This document shows positions 1 to 7,393 of a DNA stretch of 64,000 nt, piece by piece (within the stretch, counting starts at the first letter, position 1; each line of letters opens with the position of its first letter). The notes beneath the pieces were generated by a model. That model did not search any database, was not told the origin of the DNA, and was given only the letters and a program-made list of their open reading frames with translations. This stretch comes from Azospirillum baldaniorum (lineage in GTDB: Bacteria > Pseudomonadota > Alphaproteobacteria > Azospirillales > Azospirillaceae). A program made the position numbers and the translations under genes. The stretch spans positions 1,643,001-1,707,000 of the forward strand of contig NZ_CP022254.1 of assembly GCF_003119195.2 (NCBI RefSeq), read 5' to 3'.

Positions 1-549
1 CCCTTCGCCACCAACGTCGGCACGCTGATCAAGGACACCAGCCGCCTCAACGTGCTGAGCACGCTGGCCGCCAACGATCCGGCGGACTTCTACAAATTCA
101 ATCTGGCGACGCCCGGCGAGGTCGCCCTCGGCCGCGTCGGCGACACCGGCGTGCGCGTCCAGCTGATGGACAAGCAGGGCAAGATCGTCGCCGACAGCAA
201 CAGCGAGGCCGGCGCCACCTACGACGCCTACAAGAAGTTCGAGGCGGGCACCCTGTCGCTCGACCGTGGCGACTACACGCTGCGCGTCTCCCGCGACAAG
301 GGCGTGGCGGCCAAGGAGGAGAAGAACTACGGCCTCCAGCTCCGCATGGGCGACTACAGCAAGGACTACGACACCATCGCCAAGCAGCCGGCCAAGGGCG
401 ACAACCCGCTCCAGCAGACGCCGCAGCTTCAGCGCCTGACCTCCCTGCTGACCGGTGGCACGACGACCAGTTCCGGGGCGCTGGGCATCCTCACCGGAGG
501 AAGCGGCGGCTACAGCGGGCGCGGGTCTCTGCTGAATGGGCTTTTCTGA
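1..549 (+). CDS. C-terminal part of a protein with a PPC-like beta domain (5' end outside window)
   Basis: The frame is open from the first base of the window to the TGA at 547-549, so only the last 182 codons are visible. The visible part has the pattern of a bacterial pre-peptidase C-terminal (PPC) domain: an Asp-Phe-Tyr-Lys-Phe segment, a strand with VQLMD then GKIVADS, and LDRGDYTLRVSR. These domains are found in secreted or surface proteins. The tail is low-complexity Gly/Ser/Thr-rich and ends in LLNGLF. Any catalytic or repeat region lies upstream of the window, so no function can be given. The PPC assignment rests on pattern only and is moderate. Confidence 0.6.
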   Translation, partial: PFATNVGTLIKDTSRLNVLSTLAANDPADFYKFNLATPGEVALGRVGDTGVRVQLMDKQGKIVADSNSEAGATYDAYKKFEAGTLSLDRGDYTLRVSRDKGVAAKEEKNYGLQLRMGDYSKDYDTIAKQPAKGDNPLQQTPQLQRLTSLLTGGTTTSSGALGILTGGSGGYSGRGSLLNGLF

Positions 550-606
550 GGCGCCAGAACCTCCTCGCCATCCGCCTGTAGAGGCGGCCGATCCGTTGAG
601 GCGACG

Positions 607-1530
607 TCAGGCCGCGAGGCGCAGCGACGCGGCGCCGAGCACGATGACCGCGCCGGAGGCCAGACGCACCGGACCGACCCGCTCCTTGAGCACCAGGGCC
701 GCCAGCGCCATCGCGAACAGGATCGAGGTTTCGCGCAGCGCCGCCACCACGGCGATCGGCGCCAGGGTCATCGCCCAGAGCGCGAGCCCGTAGGAGGCGA
801 TGCTGGCCGCCCCGCCGGCCAGCGCCACCATCCAGCGCCGGCGGGCGTGGCTCAGGAAGCCCCGGGCGTCGCTCAGCAGCGACCCGCCCACCATGGGCAC
901 GCTCAACAGCAGGAATCCCCACAGCGTGTAGCCGGCCGCCGAACCGGACAGCCGAACGCCGATGCCGTCCACCACCGTGTAGGCGGCGATCACCAGGGCG
1001 TTGGCGAGCGCGCAGGCGGTGCCCCGCCACGATCCCGACGGGGCCGAGCGCCGCCCCAACAGGGTCAGCCCGAGAATTCCGCCGCAGACCAGCAGCGTTC
1101 CCATCCAGGCGCCGGCGGACAGCCCCTCGCCCAGCAGCACGCCGCTGCACAGCGCCACGAGCAGCGGCGGCGTGCCGCGCATCAGTGGATAGGCGTGGCT
1201 CATCGCCCCCTCGCGATAGGCGGCGGCGAGGAGACGGAAATAGGCGACGTGCAGCACCGCCGTCACACAGAGGTAAGGTGCGCTGGCGAGCGATGGCGCC
1301 GGAACGACGGGAAGCAGCAGCAGGGCGATGAAGGCGGACCCGGCGACCACCAGGACCGCGTCGGACGCACTGCCGCCGCCGGCCTTCAGCGCGGTGTTCC
1401 AGCCGGCATGGAGAAGGGCGCCGGCCAGGACGGCGAGAAGGGCTTCGGTGGGCAAGGCGGGAGCCGTGGTTGGGAAGGGGACGACGCGGACGGAGGGACG
1501 GCATGCGGCCCGCCGGATGGCAGGATACAC
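607..1530 (-). CDS. EamA/DMT-family transporter
   Basis: An integral membrane protein of about 300 residues with roughly ten hydrophobic helices in two homologous halves, as in drug/metabolite transporters with paired EamA domains. Each half carries the usual Gly/Ala/Leu-rich helices, and the second ends with a LRETSILFAMALAALVLKE-like segment, where a conserved Glu follows the helix. The substrate is unknown; relatives export amino acids or metabolites. The start is uncertain. The first plausible codon is the GTG at 1530, and a TTG at 1455 would give 282 residues starting just before the first helix. It is convergent with the PPC-like gene and divergent from a second DMT gene at 1606. Confidence 0.75.
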   Translation of the reverse strand: MYPAIRRAACRPSVRVVPFPTTAPALPTEALLAVLAGALLHAGWNTALKAGGGSASDAVLVVAGSAFIALLLLPVVPAPSLASAPYLCVTAVLHVAYFRLLAAAYREGAMSHAYPLMRGTPPLLVALCSGVLLGEGLSAGAWMGTLLVCGGILGLTLLGRRSAPSGSWRGTACALANALVIAAYTVVDGIGVRLSGSAAGYTLWGFLLLSVPMVGGSLLSDARGFLSHARRRWMVALAGGAASIASYGLALWAMTLAPIAVVAALRETSILFAMALAALVLKERVGPVRLASGAVIVLGAASLRLAA

Positions 1531-1605
1531 GCACAGGTCCGGTGTCGGACAGTTTGATTGCCAGCCCCGATTGCCCGAGGGCCTTCTTTGCGCTAAGCGT
1601 TCGTC

Positions 1606-2538
1606 ATGTCGACCGACAGCTTCCCGAACCTCCCGTCCGCTGCGGCCTCCGCCCCGGCCGCCGTCCGCCGCGCCACCGCCATCGGCGGTCTGGCCATCCT
1701 GATGTGGTCCACGCTGGCGCTGCTGACGGCGCTGTCGGGGACCATTCCGCCGTTCCAACTCGTCGCGATGTCCTTCGGCGTCGCCTTCATCATCGGGACG
1801 GCGGCGGGGGCCGCGCGGGGCAAGGACGTGATCGGCGTGCTGCGCCAGCCATGGCGGGTCTGGCTGCTCGGCGTCGCCGGGCTGTTCGGTTACCATTTCT
1901 TCTATTTCCTGGCCTTCCGCCTCGCTCCCGGTGCGGCGGTCGAGGTCAATCTGCTGAATTATCTCTGGCCGCTGCTGATCGTCCTGTTCTCCGCACTGCT
2001 GCCGGGGGAGCGGCTGAAGCGCGGCCATGTGCTGGGCGCGCTGTGCGGGCTGGCCGGGACGGTGCTGATCGTGACCGGCGGCGGGCGCGGCCTGTCGCTC
2101 GACGCCGGGGACACGCCGGGCTACCTGTCGGCCATGGCCGCGGCGGTGCTCTGGGCGTCCTATTCGGTGCTGTCGCGCCGTTTCGGCGATGTCCCGACCG
2201 AGGCGGTCGGCGGATTCTGCCTCGCCACGGCGGTGCTGGCCGGGGTGTCGCACCTGCTGTTCGAAACCACCGTGGCGCCGTCGGGCGGCGAATGGCTGGC
2301 GGTGCTCGCCATGGGGATCGGGCCGGTCGGCGCGGCCTTCTTCGTGTGGGACCACGGGGTGAAGCATGGCGACATCCGGGCGCTGGGCGTGCTGTCCTAC
2401 GCCACGCCGCTGACCTCCACGCTGCTGCTGATCCTGTTCGGGCAGGCGGCGGGGGGCTGGGCCGTCTGGGCGGCCTGCGCGCTCATCATGGGCGGCGCCG
2501 TGCTGGCCAGCCGCGACGTTCTGCGCGGCGACCAGTAG
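1606..2538 (+). CDS. DMT-family transporter (EamA, YddG-like)
   Basis: A 310-residue, ten-helix membrane protein with two EamA repeats. It starts at ATG 1606, about 75 bp from the start of the divergent DMT gene. The segment with VEVNLLNYLWPLLIVLF resembles the NYLWP motif of YddG-type exporters of aromatic amino acids, so export of amino acids or related metabolites is plausible but not shown. It and the divergent gene are different DMT branches rather than a recent duplication, because their sequences match little. The family call is firm and the substrate is not. Confidence 0.8.
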   Translation: MSTDSFPNLPSAAASAPAAVRRATAIGGLAILMWSTLALLTALSGTIPPFQLVAMSFGVAFIIGTAAGAARGKDVIGVLRQPWRVWLLGVAGLFGYHFFYFLAFRLAPGAAVEVNLLNYLWPLLIVLFSALLPGERLKRGHVLGALCGLAGTVLIVTGGGRGLSLDAGDTPGYLSAMAAAVLWASYSVLSRRFGDVPTEAVGGFCLATAVLAGVSHLLFETTVAPSGGEWLAVLAMGIGPVGAAFFVWDHGVKHGDIRALGVLSYATPLTSTLLLILFGQAAGGWAVWAACALIMGGAVLASRDVLRGDQ

Positions 2539-2636
2539 GGTGTAGAGCGGATGAGCGACGGGGGTGACGATGTCCTCCCCCGTCGGTCGTCGATAAGGTC
2601 GGGGGTCGAGGATCGACCTCAACCGCATCCAACCAA

Positions 2637-2692
2637 CCTCGTCACCCCAGCCTCGTCACCCCAGCCTCGTCACCCCAGCCTCGTCATCCCGG
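2637..2692. repeat. 14-bp tandem repeat, four copies
   Basis: Three identical copies of CCTCGTCACCCCAG (2637-2650, 2651-2664, 2665-2678) are followed by a diverged fourth (2679-2692). The last copy runs over the stop codon of the cupin gene at 2684, so the array sits in the 3' untranslated space of that gene and downstream of the DMT gene at 1606. Slippage could change its length between strains. Confidence 0.9.
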
Positions 2693-3112
2693 CTCCCATC
2701 CTTCCGGCGCCATTTCAAAGCCGGAGAATTCGAAGGCGGGGGACACGGTGCAGCCGACCAGAACCCACCCCTCCATTGGCCGTGCCGCCTGCCACGCGTG
2801 GGCCGGAACGACCCCCTGCGGGCGTTGACCACCCGCAAGGTCCATCCCGAGGATCACCCGCTCCACCGACCACCCGTCGTTGGAGATGGACAGCTCCAGC
2901 GGCCCCCCGGCATGCCAGTGCCACATTTCGACCGCGTCCACACGGTGCCAGTGGGAGCGCTCCCCCGCCTGCAGCAGGTAGTGGATGCCGGTCTTGACCC
3001 CGCGTTCACCGTTTGCCGGAGCGTCCCGGAAGGTCTCCACATAGTGGCCGCCTTCCGGATGGGGCTGCATGCCCAGAGTCGCGATGATGCGCTCGGGCGT
3101 CAGGGGCTCCAT
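2684..3112 (-). CDS. cupin domain protein, DUF985 family
   Basis: A 142-residue single-domain beta-barrel protein. The opening (TPERIIATLGMQPHPEGGHY) and the HWHRVDAVEMWHWHAGG segment are typical of the DUF985 cupins, whose paired histidines suggest a metal or sugar-type ligand. Their reaction is not established. The start is the ATG at 3112. It lies 14 bp downstream of the GST gene on the same strand and is probably co-transcribed with it. The 3' end is embedded in a 14-bp tandem repeat. Confidence 0.8.
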   Translation of the reverse strand: MEPLTPERIIATLGMQPHPEGGHYVETFRDAPANGERGVKTGIHYLLQAGERSHWHRVDAVEMWHWHAGGPLELSISNDGWSVERVILGMDLAGGQRPQGVVPAHAWQAARPMEGWVLVGCTVSPAFEFSGFEMAPEGWEPG

Positions 3113-3126
3113 GGTGTCGTCCCCTC

Positions 3127-3732
3127 TCACGCCGGCGGCGGCGCGGTGCGGCGGAAGCTGTCGAGGTCGGACGCCGAAGCGAACCACGCCGCCAGCTCCG
3201 GACGGCCGGCCCGCCAATCCTCGTGCCCGAACCGGAAGTCGAGGTAGCCGAGCGCCACCAGGATGGACAGCGTGCCGATGGTCAGCGTGCCGTCGAGGGC
3301 CGGCGCCTCCGCCTCCAAAACGTCGAGCGCGCGGGCGACGGCGCGGCGCTGGCGGTCCGCCCAGGAGTCGGAGCGCTCGCCGTCCGGACGCTGAAGCTCC
3401 AGCCGGCGCAGGATGGCGGCGTCGCAGATGCCGTCGGCCAGGGCCTGCTGGCGCAGCGCCGTCCAGCGCGCCGGGCCGGAGGCCGGGAACAGGCGCGGGC
3501 CGTCGTGCAGCGAGTCCAGATACTCGGCGATCACCGGGCTGTCGTAGAGCGCCGAGCCGTCGTCCAGGATCAGGGCCGGGACCTTGCCCAGCGGGTTGTC
3601 CGCCGGCAGGTCGGTGTCCGGCGCCCAGGCGTTGGTCACCTGCTTCTCGACCGCCGAGTCCAGCCCGCATTCGATGAGGACCATCGCGATCTTGCGGACG
3701 TAGGGCGAGGTCGGGCTCCAGCGCAGCTTCAT
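3127..3732 (-). CDS. glutathione S-transferase family protein
   Basis: A 201-residue cytoplasmic protein with the thioredoxin-like N-terminal domain of GSTs (LRWSPTSPYVRKI, then NPLGKVPALILDDG and the glutathione-contact segment LYDSPVIAEYLD). An all-helical C-terminal domain follows. The N-terminal SPTSPYVRK resembles the YfcF/GstB-like bacterial GSTs in which a serine replaces the catalytic tyrosine. The ATG at 3732 is preceded by a strong GGAGGAGAG ribosome site. It lies beside gloB on the same strand, another glutathione enzyme, and this fits a small glutathione-detoxification cluster. The substrate is unknown. Confidence 0.85.
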   Translation of the reverse strand: MKLRWSPTSPYVRKIAMVLIECGLDSAVEKQVTNAWAPDTDLPADNPLGKVPALILDDGSALYDSPVIAEYLDSLHDGPRLFPASGPARWTALRQQALADGICDAAILRRLELQRPDGERSDSWADRQRRAVARALDVLEAEAPALDGTLTIGTLSILVALGYLDFRFGHEDWRAGRPELAAWFASASDLDSFRRTAPPPA

Positions 3733-3785
3733 CAAAATCTCTCCTCCCGTTTTGTAGCCATCAGCGTAGCGCGAGGGCGCGCCGT

Positions 3786-3835
3786 CTTGAAAGCGGTCCT
3801 TCTTAAAAGCGATCCTGGCCTTAAAAGCGGTCCTT
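3786..3835. repeat. about 16-bp imperfect tandem repeat at the gloB 3' end
   Basis: Three near-copies of CTTRAAAGCGRTCCTT lie at 3786-3801, 3802-3817 and 3820-3835. Read on the minus strand, the first copy holds the last codons and stop of gloB (Lys-Asp-Arg-Phe-stop), and the next two repeat this end in the untranslated region. Confidence 0.8.
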
Positions 3836-4582
3836 GCGGCCGCGGATTTCGGCGAAGACCGCCACCGGGTCGGCCCCGGCCATGCCGAGGGCGGACTGGA
3901 CCTCCGGCACATCGGCGCGCAGGAAGGGGTTGGTGGCCTTCTCGACGCCCAGCGTGGAGGGGATGGTCGGCTCCCCGCGCTCGCGTTGCGCGGCTATGTC
4001 CGCCGCGCGGGCCTTCAGGGCAGCGTTGTCCGGCTCAACCGTCACGGCGAAGCGGGCGTTGGACAGGGTGTATTCATGGCCGCAATAGACGCGCGTGTCG
4101 TCCGGCAGGCCGCGCAGCTTGACCAGCGAGGCCCACATCTGGGCCGGCGTGCCCTCGAACAGCCGTCCGCAGCCGAGCGCGAACAGCGTGTCGCCGCAGA
4201 ACAGCGCCTTGGCCTCCGTAAACCAGAAGGCGATGTGGCCTGAGGTGTGGCCGGGGACAAAAAACACCTGTGCGGCGAGCGATCCGAACGAAATGGTCTC
4301 GCCTTCGCCCAGGCACGTCTCCATATCGGGAATGCGGGCGACGTCGGCGCGCGGGCCGATCACGTCGGCGCCATAGCGCGCCTTCAGCGCGTGGTTGCCG
4401 CCGATGTGGTCGTTGTGATGGTGGGTGTTGAAGATGTGCGTCAGCGTCCAGTTGCGCCGCTCCAGTTCCGCCAGCACAGGCTGCGCGTCGCCGGGGTCGA
4501 CGACACCCACGGCGCCGCTGGCCGGGTCGCGCAGGAGGTAGATGTAGTTGTCGGCGAACGCCGGAATCAGGTGGATGTCCAT
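3821..4582 (-). CDS. gloB: hydroxyacylglutathione hydrolase (glyoxalase II)
   Basis: It hydrolyses S-D-lactoylglutathione to D-lactate and glutathione, the second step of methylglyoxal detoxification in the cytoplasm. The 253-residue length is normal. The metallo-beta-lactamase metal motif THHHNDH is near residue 55. Further metal ligands are the PGHTSGH histidine, the FCGDTLF aspartate and the YCGHEYT histidine, and the C-terminal KATNPFLR segment is the glyoxalase II signature. The start at ATG 4582 gives the family's typical MDIHLIPAF opening; upstream in-frame codons would add an unlikely extension. The gene is divergent from the methyltransferase at 4638. Confidence 0.95.
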   Translation of the reverse strand: MDIHLIPAFADNYIYLLRDPASGAVGVVDPGDAQPVLAELERRNWTLTHIFNTHHHNDHIGGNHALKARYGADVIGPRADVARIPDMETCLGEGETISFGSLAAQVFFVPGHTSGHIAFWFTEAKALFCGDTLFALGCGRLFEGTPAQMWASLVKLRGLPDDTRVYCGHEYTLSNARFAVTVEPDNAALKARAADIAAQRERGEPTIPSTLGVEKATNPFLRADVPEVQSALGMAGADPVAVFAEIRGRKDRF

Positions 4583-4637
4583 GGCCTTGGGCCCCTCCCG
4601 CATGAATGGACGTTTGATCGAAACGTGATAGCCTGGG

Positions 4638-5420
4638 ATGACCATGTACACCGATATCGTCGATCTTCGTGAATTCTACGAGTCCGGGCTTGGTCAGGCG
4701 GCGCGGCGGATGATCCGCCGGCGCATCCGCACCATCTGGCCCGACCTGCGCGGACAGATCGTTCTGGGGGTCGGCTACACGACGCCGTACCTGCAGCCCT
4801 TCCGCGACGAGGCCGAGCGGGTGTTCTCCATCATGCCGGCGACCCAGGGCGTGACCTTCTGGCCGCCGGGCGGGCCGGGGCTGGTGGCGCTGGGCGACGA
4901 GGCGGACCTTCCACTGGCCGACATGTCGGTGGACCGCGTGCTGCTCGTCCATGGGCTGGAGGGCACGGAGCAGCTCCGCCCGATGATGCGGGAGATCTGG
5001 CGCGTGCTGGCCGGCGGCGGGCGCGTGCTGGTGGTGGTGCCGAACCGCCGCGGCTTGTGGGCGCGGGCCGACTGGACGCCCTTCGGCCATGGCTTTCCCT
5101 ATTCGGCCTCTCAACTGAAGCAGGTGCTGCGCGACACCATGTTCGTGCCGGAGCGCACCGGGCACGCCCTGTTCCTGCCGCCGCTGCGCTCCCGCTTCCT
5201 GATGAAGACCGCCCCGGCCTGGGAAGAGGTCGGCTGCCGCTGGTTCAAGGCCTTCGCCGGGGTCACGATGATCGAGGCGTCCAAGCAGATCTTCGCCGGG
5301 GTGTCGCGCAAGACCCAGCAGCCGGCCAAGCGCCGCCTGATCGTTCCGCTTCCCGGCGGTGCGGCCCCGGCCCGCCGCCCGGCGGGGTCCGGCGCGTGGC
5401 GGGTGTCGGAGGAACCGTAA
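4638..5420 (+). CDS. class I SAM-dependent methyltransferase (Methyltransf_11-like)
   Basis: A 260-residue protein opening MTMYTDIVDLREFYESGLG, followed by a degenerate SAM-binding region (IVLGVGYTTPYL replaces the usual GxGxG). A later DRVLLVHGLEGTE and MMREIWRVLAGGGRVLVVVPNRRG segment is typical of class I methyltransferases. This arrangement next to gloB is common in Rhodospirillales and Rhizobiales, but I know of no substrate. The C-terminus is Pro/Ala/Arg-rich. It starts at ATG 4638, with a second in-frame ATG two codons later, and is divergently transcribed from gloB across a 55-bp gap. Confidence 0.8.
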   Translation: MTMYTDIVDLREFYESGLGQAARRMIRRRIRTIWPDLRGQIVLGVGYTTPYLQPFRDEAERVFSIMPATQGVTFWPPGGPGLVALGDEADLPLADMSVDRVLLVHGLEGTEQLRPMMREIWRVLAGGGRVLVVVPNRRGLWARADWTPFGHGFPYSASQLKQVLRDTMFVPERTGHALFLPPLRSRFLMKTAPAWEEVGCRWFKAFAGVTMIEASKQIFAGVSRKTQQPAKRRLIVPLPGGAAPARRPAGSGAWRVSEEP

Positions 5421-5481
5421 GCCTTGCTCCGGGGGCGTTGCGGTTTGTAACCTTCCTGGTCACCGCAGCGGATCGGACCCC

Positions 5482-6045
5482 ATGGCGAAGGCGAGCGTTC
5501 TCATCGTCCCCGGACTCGGCAATTCCGGCCCGGACCACTGGCAAAGCTGGTTGCAGCAGCGCCACCCGTCCTTCACGCGGGTCGAGCAGGCCGACTGGGA
5601 CGCGCCGGCCTCGGAGGACTGGGTGCGGTCGCTGGAACAGGCCGTGGCCGCCGCGGCCGCCCCGGTGGTGCTTGTCGCCCACAGCCTGGGCTGCATGACG
5701 GTCGCCCATTGGGCCCTGCGGAGCGGATCGTCGGTCGGCAAAGTCGCCGCCGCCCTGCTGGTCGCTCCGCCCGACGTCGAATCGGCGGAGCACACGCCGC
5801 CGGAGGTCCACGGCTTCGCCCCGGTGCCCACCGATCCGCTGCCCTTCCGCACGGTGGTGCTGGCCAGCCACAACGATCCCTACGCCCCGATCGCGCGCTC
5901 CTGCGGGTTCGCCGTCGGATGGGGTGCCGATTTCATCGACGGTGGCGACCTCGAACACATCAACACCGCCGCCGGCTACGGTTCCTGGCCGGACGGCGAG
6001 CGGCTTGTTCTCGACCTGCTGCGCGCGGTGGACAGCGGCGCTTGA
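5482..6045 (+). CDS. RBBP9/YdeN-type alpha/beta hydrolase
   Basis: A 187-residue serine hydrolase of the RBBP9/YdeN family. The family start (VLIVPGLGNSGPDHWQSWL) is followed by the nucleophile elbow AHSLGCM with the catalytic Ser near residue 69. The acid is in the ASHNDPY segment and the His is in the DLEHINTAAGYG segment. Its natural substrate is unknown. It starts 61 bp downstream of the methyltransferase on the same strand, so co-transcription is possible. It is convergent with the PRC-barrel gene. Confidence 0.85.
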   Translation: MAKASVLIVPGLGNSGPDHWQSWLQQRHPSFTRVEQADWDAPASEDWVRSLEQAVAAAAAPVVLVAHSLGCMTVAHWALRSGSSVGKVAAALLVAPPDVESAEHTPPEVHGFAPVPTDPLPFRTVVLASHNDPYAPIARSCGFAVGWGADFIDGGDLEHINTAAGYGSWPDGERLVLDLLRAVDSGA

Positions 6046-6049
6046 GCCG

Positions 6050-6634
6050 TCACTGCGGCTGGCCGCTCACCGTCTTCACACCCTCGCCATAGGAGAATTC
6101 CGGTGCCCGCGCGAGTTCGGCCGCCGGCAGGTCCAAAGTCGGCGGCGTCGAGCCGTCGGCACTGGCAGCCGCGCCCGCGATGTCGGTGCGCAGCATGCTG
6201 ACCGGCAGGGACCGCAGTTTTCCGTCCGCCCCGCTGCCCTCGGCGGGGGCCAGCACGATCCGTTCGATCGCGGCGGCGCTGCCGTCCAGCGTGAAATCCT
6301 TGATGGAGCCGCCGGGCTGACCGTCGCGGGTCCGCACCTCCTTGCCGATCAGGGTCCGCGCCTCCTCCGGGGTCAGCAGATGGGGGATCGCGGCGACGGA
6401 GGGGGCCACGCGCTTCATCTCGTCGGAGGGCGCGTCGCCGCCGAGTCCCTCCGGCGAGGCGGCGGGCGGGGTGGCCGGCGTGTCATCCGGGCGCGGCGCC
6501 GTCATCAGCGGGGACCGCGCGGCGTCCGGTGACGCCTGTGGCGTTTGCGCCTGCGATGTTTGGGCCGATGCGGCGCCGGACAGCAGCAGGGCGGCGGCCG
6601 ATGCGGCCAGGACGGAGGAGGGGACGAGGCGCAT
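6050..6634 (-). CDS. exported PRC-barrel domain protein
   Basis: A 194-residue protein with a Sec signal peptide (hydrophobic core about residues 6-20, cleavage near ASAQT), a Gln/Pro/Ala-rich linker to about residue 85, then a PRC-barrel-like domain (LTPEEARTLIGKEVRTRDGQPGGSIKDF, then AAIERIVLAPAEG). PRC-barrel proteins of this exported type occur widely in alphaproteobacteria with no established function; a periplasmic location is inferred. It sits between the RBBP9-like hydrolase and metW on the minus strand, with 98 bp to metW. Confidence 0.75.
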   Translation of the reverse strand: MRLVPSSVLAASAAALLLSGAASAQTSQAQTPQASPDAARSPLMTAPRPDDTPATPPAASPEGLGGDAPSDEMKRVAPSVAAIPHLLTPEEARTLIGKEVRTRDGQPGGSIKDFTLDGSAAAIERIVLAPAEGSGADGKLRSLPVSMLRTDIAGAAASADGSTPPTLDLPAAELARAPEFSYGEGVKTVSGQPQ

Positions 6635-6732
6635 GGTGCGTGGCTCCCGCTGGTCTGTTGTTGAACGGACGTTGCCTATCAACAGCGCCAGCGGGGCAGG
6701 GGTTGCATCGCCGGGGACCGGCGGCCTTCCGG

Positions 6733-7383
6733 TCAGTCCCGGCGCAGCAGGAAGACGCCCTGCTCGCCCAGCAGGTTGGCGAGCCCGGAATGGGCATGGC
6801 CGGTGACCCGGCCGGCGCGGTCCACGATCATGCAGCGCTCGATGCGGATGCCCATCTCCTCCGCCAGGACGACGAAGTCCTTGATCGTGCAGAAATGGAT
6901 GTTGGGGGTTTCCCACCACTGGTAGCCCAGCTTCTCCGTCACCGGCATGCGCCCGGTCAGCAGGAGCTGCACGCGGATGCGCCAATAGCCGAAGTTGGGC
7001 ACCGACACGATGGCCCGCCGCCCGATGCGGGTCATCGTCTCCAGCACCGTCCGCGGCTCCCGCATCGCCTGGAGGGTCTGGCTGAGGATCACATAGTCGA
7101 AGGCGCCCGGCGGGTAGTCCTTCAGGTCGGTTTCGGCGTCGCCCTGGATCACCGACAGGCCCTGGGCCACGCACTGGTGCACGCCGTCCATCGACAGCTC
7201 GATCCCGCGCGCGTCCACCCCCTTCTGCCGGGACAGGAAGGCGAGCAGGGCGCCATCGCCGCAGCCGACGTCGAGCACGCGGCTGCCCGGCTCCACCATC
7301 TCGGCGATCAGCTTCAGGTCGGTGCGGATGCCGTTGCCGGAGGCGGTGCGGGCGGCGGCTTGATTGTCGTCGAGGGGGCTCAT
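6733..7383 (-). CDS. metW: methionine biosynthesis protein MetW
   Basis: A 216-residue class I methyltransferase-fold protein with the motif VLDVGCGDGALLAFL near residue 38 and the conserved NFGYWRIRVQLLLTGRMPVTEKLGYQWWETPNIHFCTI block that marks MetW. MetW works with MetX in methionine biosynthesis in many proteobacteria that lack MetA. A role in homoserine acylation has been proposed and the chemistry is not settled. It follows metX by 10 bp on the same strand, so the two form one operon. Confidence 0.95.
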   Translation of the reverse strand: MSPLDDNQAAARTASGNGIRTDLKLIAEMVEPGSRVLDVGCGDGALLAFLSRQKGVDARGIELSMDGVHQCVAQGLSVIQGDAETDLKDYPPGAFDYVILSQTLQAMREPRTVLETMTRIGRRAIVSVPNFGYWRIRVQLLLTGRMPVTEKLGYQWWETPNIHFCTIKDFVVLAEEMGIRIERCMIVDRAGRVTGHAHSGLANLLGEQGVFLLRRD

Positions 7384-7393
7384 GGCCGGGATG

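Noticed and set aside
607..2628. A long minus-strand open frame (673 codons) covering both DMT genes.
   Set aside because: Its first half is antisense to the DMT gene at 1606 and has no family features. Only its C-terminal half, from about 1530, is a real transporter.
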